In this document: piece after piece, positions 1 through 8,052 of the stretch
How the letters are laid out: every line of letters starts with the position of its first letter
Numbering within the stretch: the stretch's first letter is position 1
Assembly (NCBI RefSeq): GCF_000024545.1
Contig: NC_013947.1
Location: forward strand, 5,208,001-5,272,000
Reading direction: 5' to 3'
DNA length: 64,000 bases
Origin: Stackebrandtia nassauensis DSM 44728
Lineage (GTDB): Bacteria > Actinomycetota > Actinomycetes > Mycobacteriales > Micromonosporaceae
The notes under the pieces: model-generated
What the model was told of the DNA's origin: nothing
Databases searched by the model: none
What the model saw: the letters and a program-made list of their open reading frames with translations, nothing else
Position numbers and translations under genes: made by a program

Positions 1-2
1 TG

Positions 3-872
3 CCGCTGGGTTCGGTGCTGGGTGTTCCGGCCGGGACGTTCCTCGGATCGCTGGCGGGCTGGCGGGCGGCCTTCGCGGTCATGACGGCGGTGAGTGTCGC
101 GGTGCTGGTCGCGTTGGCGCTGTCGCTGCCGGGGCTGCCGCCGCTGCGCGTCACGGGTGCGGCGGTGTTGCGGGAACTGTTGCGGCGCAAGGCGGTTCGG
201 TATGGGCTGTTGGTCACGGCGGTCGTCGTGGTCGCGCATTTCGCCACCTACACGTATGTGACGCCGCTGTTGGTGGAGGTCAACGCGGTGGACGTGGGGC
301 TGATCAGCACGCTGCTGCTGGTGTACGGCGTGGCCGGGGTGGCGGGCAACTTCGTGGCGGGCGCGGTGATGGCGCGCGGCCACCGGGCGGTGTTCGCCGT
401 GGCAGCGCTGGTGCTGGCGGCGGCGACGTTGCTGCTGCCGTTGGCGGGCAACGGGATCGTGCCCGTTGCCGGGCTGCTGGTCCTGTGGGGGCTGGCTTAC
501 GGCGCGGTTCCGGCGTGTTCGCAGACCTGGTTCGCGCGGGCCGCCCCGGACGCGCCCGAGGCGGCGACCGTCGTGTTCACCGCGTCGTTCCAGGCCGCGC
601 TGTCGGCCGGGGCGCTGGTGGGCGGCGTGGTGGTGGACGCGACCTCGACGGTGACGGTGATGCTGGCCGGTTCCGGCCTCGCGGTCGTCGCGGCGGCGCT
701 CATCGCCGCTACGAGAGGTTCGCGCCGGATTCGCGTGTTATGTCTGGTACGACAACCTTTCGACACCCGGCGGCGTCTTGGGGGTCGTGATGGACAGGCC
801 GTCCATCAGCAGACGAACTCCAAGGAGCAAGCGTGCGAAAGCGCTATCTGGTCGCGGCGGCGACCGTGGTGA
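3..872 (+). CDS. MFS transporter, C-terminal part (runs off left edge)
   Basis: The reading frame is open from the first bases, so the N-terminal half lies outside the window. What remains shows about seven hydrophobic helices and the G-V-P-x-G-T pattern of drug and sugar efflux MFS proteins (AraJ/CmlA-like), consistent with a proton-driven exporter in the plasma membrane; the substrate is unknown. After the last helix (about residue 235 of the visible part) comes a polar Arg-rich tail of about 50 residues that is unusual for the family. The tail overlaps the start of the next gene by 40 bp. It may be a real extension or the product of a frameshift that removed the normal stop. Confidence is high for the family, lower for the tail. 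Confidence 0.85.
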   Translation, partial: PLGSVLGVPAGTFLGSLAGWRAAFAVMTAVSVAVLVALALSLPGLPPLRVTGAAVLRELLRRKAVRYGLLVTAVVVVAHFATYTYVTPLLVEVNAVDVGLISTLLLVYGVAGVAGNFVAGAVMARGHRAVFAVAALVLAAATLLLPLAGNGIVPVAGLLVLWGLAYGAVPACSQTWFARAAPDAPEAATVVFTASFQAALSAGALVGGVVVDATSTVTVMLAGSGLAVVAAALIAATRGSRRIRVLCLVRQPFDTRRRLGGRDGQAVHQQTNSKEQACESAIWSRRRPW

Positions 873-2764
873 TGCTGTCCGGCGTCACCGCGTGGGTCTA
901 CGCCGATCCGGCCGCGCCGGACCCGAATCCGACCGCCGACGCTGGCGGCGATGCCACCGTCGTCCTGCCGACCGGCGACACGGTCACCCTGCTGCCCGGC
1001 GGCGGCGTCGCGGTACGTCCCGGTGACGGCCGGGCCGATGCTGGTTTCTTCCGCGCCGGGGGCACCACGGACTTCATCATGGTGCCGATGGACCAGGCCG
1101 CCGACATCGCGTCCGGCGAGCGGGATCCCCGGCGGTACAACGTCTCCGCGTTGCTGCGGGAGGGACAGCACGACGCCGCGAAGGCGCCGAAGTCGCGACT
1201 GGACGATCGCGAGTACGACGGTTACGCGCCCGCATCACCCGGCACGCGGGACTCGGCCGCGAACCAGAAGGTCACCATCACGCTCAAGGACCGCCACGGC
1301 AAGGCCCCCGAGTACACCGACGTGTTGTGGAGCGCCCTGGGCGGCGAAGCCTTCGAAAAGTTGACCTTCGACGAGAACGGCGTCAGTACCACCGAACTGC
1401 CCGCCGGAACCTACGATCTGCAACTCATCTTCGGTACGCAGTCCGACCAGAGCGGCGATGTCATCGAGGGGATCTCGACGTTCACCGTCGCCGACGAACC
1501 GGTGGACCTCACCATCGACGGCGCGAAGGCGCAGCCGGTGACCGCCGAGGTGGACGCGAAGGACGCCGAACCGCAGACACGCAAGGTCGACATGTACGCC
1601 AAGGGATCCAACGTCGGCGTCTACACCCTGACCGGCGGGAAGCACGACCACTATGTGCTGCCGACGAAGAGCGGCGCGTCCGAAGGCGTGAGCTTCAACT
1701 TCGGCACCAGTCTGACCAGCCCGAAGGGCGCGGACGAGCCCTACAGCTACCAGCTCGCGTTCCCCGGCGCCGACGGCGTGCCGGAGGATCTGTCCTTTGA
1801 GGTGCCCGACGAGCAGCTGGCGGAGGTCGCGACCGACTTCCAGTCGCTGGGCACCGAATCGGCGGCGGGGTACTGCTTCGCGGGTATTCCCCCGGACATC
1901 GGGATCGGCTTCCAGAACTGCATTGAGACCAGCTTTCCGGTACCGGGTGACCAGACCGTCCGCTACACCCCCGAGCCGGTGAAGTGGCACGGGTACACCA
2001 GGGTCGGCGCGAGCGAGAGCACCATGGTCACGTTCGGGACCACCGTCGAGGGAACGACGTATCCGGCGGGGCCGGGCGAGCAGTCGTTCAACACTGCGCC
2101 GCTGACCATCGGGCTGATGGAGAACGGCGCTATGCGGATGTCCCAGGGACTGGGGGTCACGCCCGCGATGATGAACCACTTCGACAGCGACAGTTTGGGC
2201 TACGGCAGAGGGTACTCAGGGTCCATCACACTCTCCGAAGGGGACACACAGCTGGGCCACTACGAGGGCGTCCTGGACAACTCCGGCGGCGGTTTCGATC
2301 TCGAACCCGATGCCAGCGGCCGGTTCACGCTGACCGTCGACGGCAAGCGCGAGGCCGACGATGTGACGCCGCTGAACACCCACAGCACCGCGACGTGGGA
2401 GTTCGACTGCCCCAAGGCCCCCGGGGACGACGAGGCCGAGACCGTGGCGGCCTCCTATGTGGTGCTGGCCGCCGACGGCGTGACCGACGGCTACGCCCAG
2501 GCGGGCGAGAAGCAGAAGGTCACGATGGAGTACCGGCCCCAGAACGCCGACGTGGACACGAAACTCACCGACCTGAAGTTCGAGGTGTCCTATGACGACG
2601 GTGACAGCTGGGACGAGGTCAAAATCGAACGCGACGGCGACTCGGCCACCGCCGAGCTCGACCATCCGTCCGGCGCGAAGTTCGTGTCGGTGCGGTTCAC
2701 CGCCACCGACGACACCGGAAGCGAACTGAGCCAGCAGACGATCCGCTCCTACGGCCTGAAGTAG
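833..2764 (+). CDS. Secreted protein with subtilase-propeptide-like N-terminus
   Basis: A 643-residue protein, GTG start preceded by AAGGAG. Residues 1-25 form a Sec signal peptide (MRKRY, hydrophobic core, then AWVYA-DP). Residues about 42-105 (TVTLLPGGGVAVRPGDGR, a VPMDQA segment, then RRYNVSALLREG) closely resemble the N-terminal prosegment of actinobacterial S8 subtilases. No Asp/His/Ser subtilase triad is visible afterwards. The rest reads as beta-rich repeats: a segment with DVLWSALGG and LPAGTYDLQL (carboxypeptidase-regulatory or Ig-like), a middle part with a Cys pair near CFAGIPP and NCIETS, and a C-terminal Ig-like domain (SYDDGDSWDEV). It is probably exported and acts outside the cell, but I cannot assign a function. 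A strong hairpin follows the stop, so it is likely the last gene of its transcript. Confidence 0.8.
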   Translation: MRKRYLVAAATVVMLSGVTAWVYADPAAPDPNPTADAGGDATVVLPTGDTVTLLPGGGVAVRPGDGRADAGFFRAGGTTDFIMVPMDQAADIASGERDPRRYNVSALLREGQHDAAKAPKSRLDDREYDGYAPASPGTRDSAANQKVTITLKDRHGKAPEYTDVLWSALGGEAFEKLTFDENGVSTTELPAGTYDLQLIFGTQSDQSGDVIEGISTFTVADEPVDLTIDGAKAQPVTAEVDAKDAEPQTRKVDMYAKGSNVGVYTLTGGKHDHYVLPTKSGASEGVSFNFGTSLTSPKGADEPYSYQLAFPGADGVPEDLSFEVPDEQLAEVATDFQSLGTESAAGYCFAGIPPDIGIGFQNCIETSFPVPGDQTVRYTPEPVKWHGYTRVGASESTMVTFGTTVEGTTYPAGPGEQSFNTAPLTIGLMENGAMRMSQGLGVTPAMMNHFDSDSLGYGRGYSGSITLSEGDTQLGHYEGVLDNSGGGFDLEPDASGRFTLTVDGKREADDVTPLNTHSTATWEFDCPKAPGDDEAETVAASYVVLAADGVTDGYAQAGEKQKVTMEYRPQNADVDTKLTDLKFEVSYDDGDSWDEVKIERDGDSATAELDHPSGAKFVSVRFTATDDTGSELSQQTIRSYGLK

Positions 2765-2768
2765 CGGC

Positions 2769-2806
2769 CCCGTGGGCCGCCGGATCACCGTCCGGCGGCC
2801 CACGGG
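2769..2806 (+). terminator. Intrinsic-type terminator hairpin
   Basis: A perfect 16-bp stem (arms 2769-2784 and 2791-2806) with a 6-nt loop TCACCG, directly after the secreted-protein gene. There is no U-tract, which is common for actinobacterial terminators. Confidence 0.8.
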
Positions 2807-2874
2807 CTTAACGGCGCTTAATATTCGGCGTCACGCTATGGCCTCCACACCCCACCCGACGATACGATCCAGCC

Positions 2875-3054
2875 ATGGACACCCTTCTATCGAGCCGCGC
2901 CCTGGGTTACCTGTCCATCCTGCTGTTCATGGTGGCCGCGTTCTTCGCGCTCATCGAATTCTTCGTCACCGCCCTGGTCGTGCTGATCGCCTCGGCGATC
3001 ATCGTCACCGGACTGTGGCAGCTACGACTCGCGTTGGCGCGCCGTCACTCCTGA
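2875..3054 (+). CDS. Small membrane protein, 59 aa
   Basis: An ATG ORF of 59 residues. The protein begins MDTLLSSRALGYL, has two hydrophobic segments (about residues 10-27 and 29-48) separated only by a Glu-Phe-Phe turn, and ends in a basic tail (RLALARRHS), which suggests a hairpin membrane protein with a cytoplasmic positive tail. It is convergent with glnE and overlaps its stop by 10 bp. The ribosome binding site is weak (CCAGCC upstream). The hydrophobic pattern and codon use look coding, but there is no recognised family, so the call is moderate. Confidence 0.5.
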   Translation: MDTLLSSRALGYLSILLFMVAAFFALIEFFVTALVVLIASAIIVTGLWQLRLALARRHS

Positions 3055-5966
3055 CCGAAGAAGATGTGCTCCGCCGCCGTGTGGGCGCGGCGGGCCTGGC
3101 GCAGGTACTCGTCGACGAACTCCCCCGCGTCGCCGTCCCCGGCCGGGCCCATGGCCGCGAGCATCGCGGCCAGTTCCGGGCCGTGCCGGGGCAGCTGGTC
3201 GGAGGCGGTGCCGCGAGCCAGCGTGAGGGCGTCGCGGATGCCCGAGGCCGCCAGCCACGACTCCCGCAGCGCGACGGCGTCCTTGGCGTCGACCAGCCCG
3301 GCCGTCTCGGCGGCGGACAGTGCCGCCAGTGTGGATGTGGTGCGCAGCGCGGGAACGGCGTGGCCGTGGGTCAGTTGCAGCAGCTGCACGCTCCACTCCA
3401 CATCGGTCAGACCGCCGGGGCCGAGCTTGACATGGGTGGGGCGGTCGGCGCCGCGCGGCAGCCGTTCGGTGTCGACCCGGGCCTTGATCCGGCGAAGCTC
3501 CACCAGCGACTCAGCGCTGAGCCCGGCCGCCGGATACCGTTCGGCGTCGGCGATCGCGAGGAACTCGGCGGCCACCTTCGGGTCTCCGGCGCAGTAGCGG
3601 GCCCGCAGCAGTGCCTGCGCCTCCCACACCCGCGACCAGCGGGAGTAGTAGCGGCGGTAGGCCGACAGGCTGCGGGTCACCGGGCCCTGGCGTCCCTCGG
3701 GGCGCAGGCTGACGTCCACGTTCAGCGGCGGTTCGTGGGCCGGGGCCGACAGCAGCCGCCGCATCGTCTCCACAACGGACGCCGCGGCGGCGGCCCGTTC
3801 GGGGGTGTCGCCGTCGAAGACGAACAGGACGTCGGCGTCGGAGGCGTAGGAGTTCTCCCGGCCGCCCAACCGTCCCATCCCGATGAGCGCCAACCGGACA
3901 TCGTCGTCCACTGTCGACTTTGCGATGGTCAGTGCCGTGTGCAGCACCGCGTCGGTCAGATCCGACAGCGCCACCCCGACCTGACCGACTTCGATGTGGC
4001 CCAGCAGATCGGCGCACGCGATGCGCAACAGTTCCCGGCGCCGCATCGCCCGCACCGCCGCGATCGCGGCCTCCGGGCTGTCGTGCCGGGCGGCGGCCGC
4101 GGCCATGCCGCCGCGCAGTACCTCGGCGTCGCGGGGCCGCAGATCGTTGTCCTCGGCCAAGAGCCGCAGCGCCGCCGGGTCGCGCGTCAGCAGGTCGGTG
4201 AAGTACCGGGAGGTGGCCAACAGCCGGGCCAGCCGCAACGCGATCGGCCCGCCGTCGCGCAGCAGTCGCAGGTACCAGGGGCTGCCGCCCAGCTTCTCCG
4301 ACACCTTGCGGTACGACAGCAGTCCGCGATCGGGCTCGGGGGCGCGCGCGAACTCGCCCAGCAGCACCGGCAGCAGCGTGCGCTGGATCGCGGCCGTGCG
4401 GGAGATGCCGCTGGTCAACGCGGAGATGTGCCGCAACGCGCCGTCGGGGTCGGCGAAGCCGAGCACCTCCAGCCGGGCCCGGGCGGCCGACGGGGCCAGC
4501 CGCAGCCCGTCGGCGGGGATCTCGGCGACGGCGTCCAGAAGCGGCCGGTAGAACAGCTTCTCGTGCAGTTTGCGGGCCGCGGCGGCGTGTTTGCGCCACT
4601 CGGTGCGGAACTCCTCGACGTCGCGGAAACCCAGTACCCGGGCCAGCCAGTAGGTGTCGTCGTCATCGTCGGGGACCCGGTGGGTGCGGCGCAGCTTCTG
4701 TAGTTGCAGCCGGTGTTCGACGGTCCGCAGGAAGCAGTAGGCGTCGGTGAGGGCCTCGCCGTCGGCGCGGGCCAGATAGCCGCCGTCGGTCAACGCCCGC
4801 AGACCATCCAGGGTGGACCTGACCCGCAGCTTGGCGTCTCCGCGTCCGTGCACGAGTTGCAACAGCTGGACGGCGAACTCGATGTCCCGCAGGCCCCCGG
4901 AGCCGAGCTTGATCTGGTATTCGGCGGCGCCGGGTGGCAGCGTGGCCACGACGCGGCGCCGCATCGCGCGGATGTCGTCCACAGCGTTGGGTTTGTCCAC
5001 AGCGGACCAGATCAGCGGCTCGACCTCGGCCAGCCAACGTTCGGCCAGCTCGAGGTCACCGGTGACGGGCCGGGCCTTGAGCAGCGCCTGGAACTCCCAC
5101 GTGTGGGCCCAGCGCCGGTAGTACGCGAGGTAGCTGTCGACGGTGCGCACCAGCGCGCCGTTGCGGCCCTCGGGGCGCAGCCCGGCGTCGACCTCCCACG
5201 CGGCCTGCTGGCAGATCGACATGAGCCGCGCGGCCCGTCGAGCGGCCAGGTCGAGATCGCCCTCAGCGACGAACAGGACGTCCACGTCGGACACGTAGTT
5301 GAGCTCGCGGGCGCCGGTCTTGCCCATCGCGATCACGGCCAAGCTGGTGTCCCCGGGCACCTCGGCTTCGGCGATGCGCAGCGCGCCTGTCAGGGTGGCG
5401 TCGGCGAGGTCGGACAGCTCGCCGGTGACCCGCGCGAGTTCCCCGTCGCCGGTGAGGTCGTCGGCGGTGATGCGCAGCAGCGCGCGACAGTAGGCGGCTC
5501 GCAGCTCGGCGGCGTCGGCGGAGGTGCGGACCTGCTCCAGATCGGCGGGCCCGACAGCGGGCGAGCCCGACGCGCCGTCGGCGGGCGACTGCCGGAGCCC
5601 AGCCGAGCTGGAGGATTCCGGCTCGTCGTCGGCTGGCGCTGGCCGCGTCTTCGCGGTGCCGTTGGCGGGCGTTCGCGGCGACCCCGACAAGCCGTGGGCA
5701 GCTGCGGGCTGCTGCGGCGAGCCGTCGGCTAGCGCCTGCCGGAGCCCGGCTGGGCCGGAAGCGTCCGACCCGTCGCCGTCTGAGTTGTTGGGCCGCAACG
5801 CTTTCCACAGCCCGGGGCTGGCGACCAAACGGTCGCCGAGCGTCTCGGACGCGGCCAGCACGGCGGTCAACCGACGATGCAGTTCGATGTTCGCCGACGA
5901 GGCGGCCACGGCCTCCGGATCCGCCTCGCGCAGCCGCGCCAGCTGCCTGGCTATCAAGTCCCGCAT
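3045..5966 (-). CDS. glnE: Bifunctional glutamine synthetase adenylyltransferase / adenylyl-removing enzyme
   Basis: This enzyme adenylylates and deadenylylates glutamine synthetase in response to nitrogen status. It has two nucleotidyltransferase-type domains, each with a PII-uridylyltransferase-like helical part. The first has the motif ELNYVSDVDV (residues 221-230), the second GGRENSYASDADV (about 700-712), both carrying the metal-binding D-x-D. At 973 residues it is near family size, but its N-terminus is about 50 residues shorter than in mycobacterial GlnE. An in-frame TAG lies seven codons before the ATG, so the start cannot move upstream. GGGAGG sits just before the ATG. Residues about 61-140 are a Ser/Pro/Ala/Gly-rich linker, unusual for GlnE, containing two copies of AGLRQ followed by ADG. 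No glutamine synthetase gene is in the window. Confidence 0.95.
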   Translation of the reverse strand: MRDLIARQLARLREADPEAVAASSANIELHRRLTAVLAASETLGDRLVASPGLWKALRPNNSDGDGSDASGPAGLRQALADGSPQQPAAAHGLSGSPRTPANGTAKTRPAPADDEPESSSSAGLRQSPADGASGSPAVGPADLEQVRTSADAAELRAAYCRALLRITADDLTGDGELARVTGELSDLADATLTGALRIAEAEVPGDTSLAVIAMGKTGARELNYVSDVDVLFVAEGDLDLAARRAARLMSICQQAAWEVDAGLRPEGRNGALVRTVDSYLAYYRRWAHTWEFQALLKARPVTGDLELAERWLAEVEPLIWSAVDKPNAVDDIRAMRRRVVATLPPGAAEYQIKLGSGGLRDIEFAVQLLQLVHGRGDAKLRVRSTLDGLRALTDGGYLARADGEALTDAYCFLRTVEHRLQLQKLRRTHRVPDDDDDTYWLARVLGFRDVEEFRTEWRKHAAAARKLHEKLFYRPLLDAVAEIPADGLRLAPSAARARLEVLGFADPDGALRHISALTSGISRTAAIQRTLLPVLLGEFARAPEPDRGLLSYRKVSEKLGGSPWYLRLLRDGGPIALRLARLLATSRYFTDLLTRDPAALRLLAEDNDLRPRDAEVLRGGMAAAAARHDSPEAAIAAVRAMRRRELLRIACADLLGHIEVGQVGVALSDLTDAVLHTALTIAKSTVDDDVRLALIGMGRLGGRENSYASDADVLFVFDGDTPERAAAAASVVETMRRLLSAPAHEPPLNVDVSLRPEGRQGPVTRSLSAYRRYYSRWSRVWEAQALLRARYCAGDPKVAAEFLAIADAERYPAAGLSAESLVELRRIKARVDTERLPRGADRPTHVKLGPGGLTDVEWSVQLLQLTHGHAVPALRTTSTLAALSAAETAGLVDAKDAVALRESWLAASGIRDALTLARGTASDQLPRHGPELAAMLAAMGPAGDGDAGEFVDEYLRQARRAHTAAEHIFFGQE

Positions 5967-5980
5967 CGCACCTCCCTCGA

Positions 5981-6095
5981 CCAGCTACTCCGACCCACGT
6001 CGGCCAATCCAGCCACCACGGCCGACGTCAGCCAAGCTCCAGCTACGTTCCACGTCGACCAAGCTCCAGCCGTTACTGCCCACGTCGGCCAAGCT
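5981..6095. repeat. Four imperfect 27-30 bp direct repeats upstream of glnE
   Basis: Units lie at 5981-6008, 6009-6038, 6039-6065 and 6066-6095. Each begins CCAGC(C/T) and ends with a variant of CACGTCGGCCAAGCT. They abut without spacers. On the minus strand they read as an in-frame repeat (W-S-L-A-D-V-G like) in the glnE frame, cut off from glnE by a TAG. They could be a decayed coding repeat or a protein-binding array. Confidence 0.65.
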
Positions 6096-6157
6096 TATGC
6101 AAGCCGTCAGACCGCCGAGCCGGACCACCGCACGATACGAGGGCGTGCCACAACATG

Positions 6158-6187
6158 AAGGTGCCCTCGCCGAAGCAGGGGCACCTT
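6158..6187 (-). terminator. Hairpin after the XRE-DUF397 operon
   Basis: A perfect 9-bp stem AAGGTGCCC / GGGCACCTT (6158-6166 and 6179-6187) with a 12-nt loop, just beyond the stop of the DUF397 gene in its direction of transcription. Confidence 0.6.
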
Positions 6188-6198
6188 GGATACGACGT

Positions 6199-6393
6199 CT
6201 AGTTGTCGAGCCGTCCGGCTTTCAAGTCGGCCAGAAGCGCGGAGAACTCGGTTCCGGGGATGTCAAGAATCGGGGAGGCATCGCCAAGCTTGCTGTCGCG
6301 GACTTGGAATTCGCCGAGGTTGTGCCGGGTCTCCACACATTGACTTCCCGTGCCGCCACCGCTGCGACTGGACTTGCGCCAGGGACCGGTCAT
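6199..6393 (-). CDS. DUF397 domain protein
   Basis: A 64-residue protein starting MTGPWRKSSRSGG, with the family hallmarks: W-R-K-S-S-x-S near the N-terminus, the C-V-E motif, V-R-D-S-K in the middle and an F-x-x-L-L-x-x-L-K-x-G-R-L end. DUF397 proteins are small actinobacterial proteins usually encoded next to a helix-turn-helix partner and thought to work with it in developmental or stress regulation (WhiJ/Scr1-type pairs). The start overlaps the stop of the upstream XRE gene by 4 bp (ATGA), indicating translational coupling. A longer open frame reaching 6489 exists, but the domain begins at this ATG. Confidence 0.9.
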   Translation of the reverse strand: MTGPWRKSSRSGGGTGSQCVETRHNLGEFQVRDSKLGDASPILDIPGTEFSALLADLKAGRLDN

Positions 6394-7205
6394 AGTTGCA
6401 TCTCCTCCATCAGCACCGCGATGTCCAGGGTCTCTTGCAAGATCCGTTTGTAGAGTGCCACCACGGCGGCGCGCTCGTGATACTGGCACTCCGCTCGCGA
6501 TTCTACGTACGCCACCTCCGGGTACGCGCCTGACTTGAACTCCAGCAGCGTGTAATTGCCCCCCATCGACGGATACGATCCTGCCGAGTACGGAACGACG
6601 CGGATGGCCACGTTGGGTTTCTCCGCGAGCTTGCGCAGGTGGACCATCTGTTCGGCCATGACCTCGGGGCCGCCGACTTGGCGGCGCACAGCCGCCTCAC
6701 TCATGACCAGCACCACCTCAGGCGCGGGATCACGCTGCCAGAACCGTTTCTTGCGCTGAGCTCGAAACGTCTGCGTGTGGTCGAGTTCGGCACCTTTGAG
6801 CCCCCAACCGACTTGAATCGCTCGGGTGTACGCGTCGGTTTGGAACAGTCCGTTGACGTATTCGACCTCGAAGAACGACAGCTTCGTGGCCGCGCCCTCA
6901 AGGTCAAGATAAGGCTGGAACTGTTGCGGGACATCGAAAGGCACATACCAGCCCGAGCGCAGACAGTCCTTGGCCATCCGGACCAGCTCGTTGCGTAGCG
7001 CCGTGTCGGCGCCCAGAAGCTCGGCCAGCTCCTTGATCTCAGGCCACGACGGTTTGGGTTGTCGACCGGCTTCGATGTAGTAGAGCTTGGACTTGCCCAT
7101 GATGTCGGCGACTTCGATGTCCTCCACGGTCTTACCCGAGGCGTGGCGCAGCTCCCGAAGCCGGATACCGAGTTGCTTTCGCGTGAACAGTGGACCTTCT
7201 ACCAT
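6390..7205 (-). CDS. XRE-family regulator with DUF5753 domain
   Basis: 271 residues. A helix-turn-helix occupies about residues 8-65 (RKQLGIRLRELRHASGKT, then KSKLYYIEAGRQPKPSW). The remainder is a DUF5753-type domain (SFFEVEYVNGLFQTDAYTRA, RQ-R-Q repeats, VVPYSAGSYPSMGG). Proteins of this type pair with small DUF397 partners, here encoded immediately downstream with a 4-bp overlap. It is a likely DNA-binding regulator of its own locus or of development; the 123-bp gap upstream should hold its promoter. Targets cannot be told from the sequence. Confidence 0.92.
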   Translation of the reverse strand: MVEGPLFTRKQLGIRLRELRHASGKTVEDIEVADIMGKSKLYYIEAGRQPKPSWPEIKELAELLGADTALRNELVRMAKDCLRSGWYVPFDVPQQFQPYLDLEGAATKLSFFEVEYVNGLFQTDAYTRAIQVGWGLKGAELDHTQTFRAQRKKRFWQRDPAPEVVLVMSEAAVRRQVGGPEVMAEQMVHLRKLAEKPNVAIRVVPYSAGSYPSMGGNYTLLEFKSGAYPEVAYVESRAECQYHERAAVVALYKRILQETLDIAVLMEEMQL

Positions 7206-7328
7206 TCACAAATTATCGACCAAGAGCGCGCTGAACTGGGGTTTCACACACCTTCCAATATTTGGAGGGTACGTCTCCGAAATCCGAACGCCCCAGGCTC
7301 AACGACACCGAGTCTTGGCTCGACGGCA

Positions 7329-8015
7329 TCAGTCCAACAGCGGCAGCGGGCTACTTGCCGTACGTCCCTGAGCCAAAGCGGCGAAGCGATCGATGATCGG
7401 ACGCCAGGTCTCGGCCAGGTGCTCGGTGACCGCGTCGACGCGGCGGGCCAACTCACCGTCGCCGTCCAGACCCAGCACCATGGCGCCGTCGAACTCCACA
7501 TGGGACTGTATGCCCCAGGCGCGGTCGCCGATGCGGAAGATCTCGGGCTCGCCGTCGGGGGTGGCGGCCAGCAGGCGAGCGTCGGGGGGCAGGTCGGTGA
7601 GAGTCTCGTGCCGCCAGCGGATCACGTCGATGGCCATCGGGGCGGTGCCGAACAGGGGATCGTCGGCGGCGGCGTCACGGCGGCCGATGAGCCGAGGGCC
7701 CGGGTTGAACGACTCGACCGGTGTGGTCGTGGCCCCGAACGAGGTGGCCAGGGAGCGGGCCGAGGAGCAGAAGGCCAGCAGCGGGAGCCGGTCGGCGACC
7801 GTGGTGCGCAGCAGCGCCGTCAGCTCCGGCGTCCAGGCCGCCCCGCGTCCGCCGCCAAGGGCGATGAGGGCGTCGTGGTGGTCCACTCGCTCGGGGATCG
7901 CGTCGCCGGTGTGCGGGCGCAGCACTTCGGGTTCCAGCCCCGCGTCGATCAGCCAGGTCTCCAGCCGCCCGAGGTGCCAGGTGGGCGCGTTTTCGATAAC
8001 CATCGCGGTAGTCAC
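7329..8015 (-). CDS. Class I glutamine amidotransferase-like protein
   Basis: 228 residues with the triad pattern of class I glutamine amidotransferases: a nucleophile Cys at about residue 83 (LLAFCSSARSLA, replacing the usual GxCxGxQ-like elbow) and a His/Glu pair in GIQSHVEFD (about 170). The oxyanion-type GGGRGA loop is at about 54. Relatives hydrolyse glutamine or act on gamma-glutamyl compounds; no synthetase partner is fused or adjacent, so it may be a stand-alone amidotransferase-like hydrolase. The nucleophile elbow departs from consensus, which lowers confidence in a standard glutaminase role. It lies 37 bp downstream of the metallophosphoesterase gene on the same strand and may share its transcript. 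Confidence 0.82.
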   Translation of the reverse strand: MTTAMVIENAPTWHLGRLETWLIDAGLEPEVLRPHTGDAIPERVDHHDALIALGGGRGAAWTPELTALLRTTVADRLPLLAFCSSARSLATSFGATTTPVESFNPGPRLIGRRDAAADDPLFGTAPMAIDVIRWRHETLTDLPPDARLLAATPDGEPEIFRIGDRAWGIQSHVEFDGAMVLGLDGDGELARRVDAVTEHLAETWRPIIDRFAALAQGRTASSPLPLLD

Positions 8016-8052
8016 GCCTCGAGCGTAGTCACCGGAGATCGCCGACGGTGGC

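Noticed and set aside
2772-4703. 643-aa plus-strand ORF opposite glnE
   Set aside because: It is an antisense shadow caused by GC-rich third positions; it has no recognisable domain, while the opposite frame encodes intact glnE.
5981-6095. CRISPR array
   Set aside because: Only four degenerate units with no unique spacers and no cas genes.
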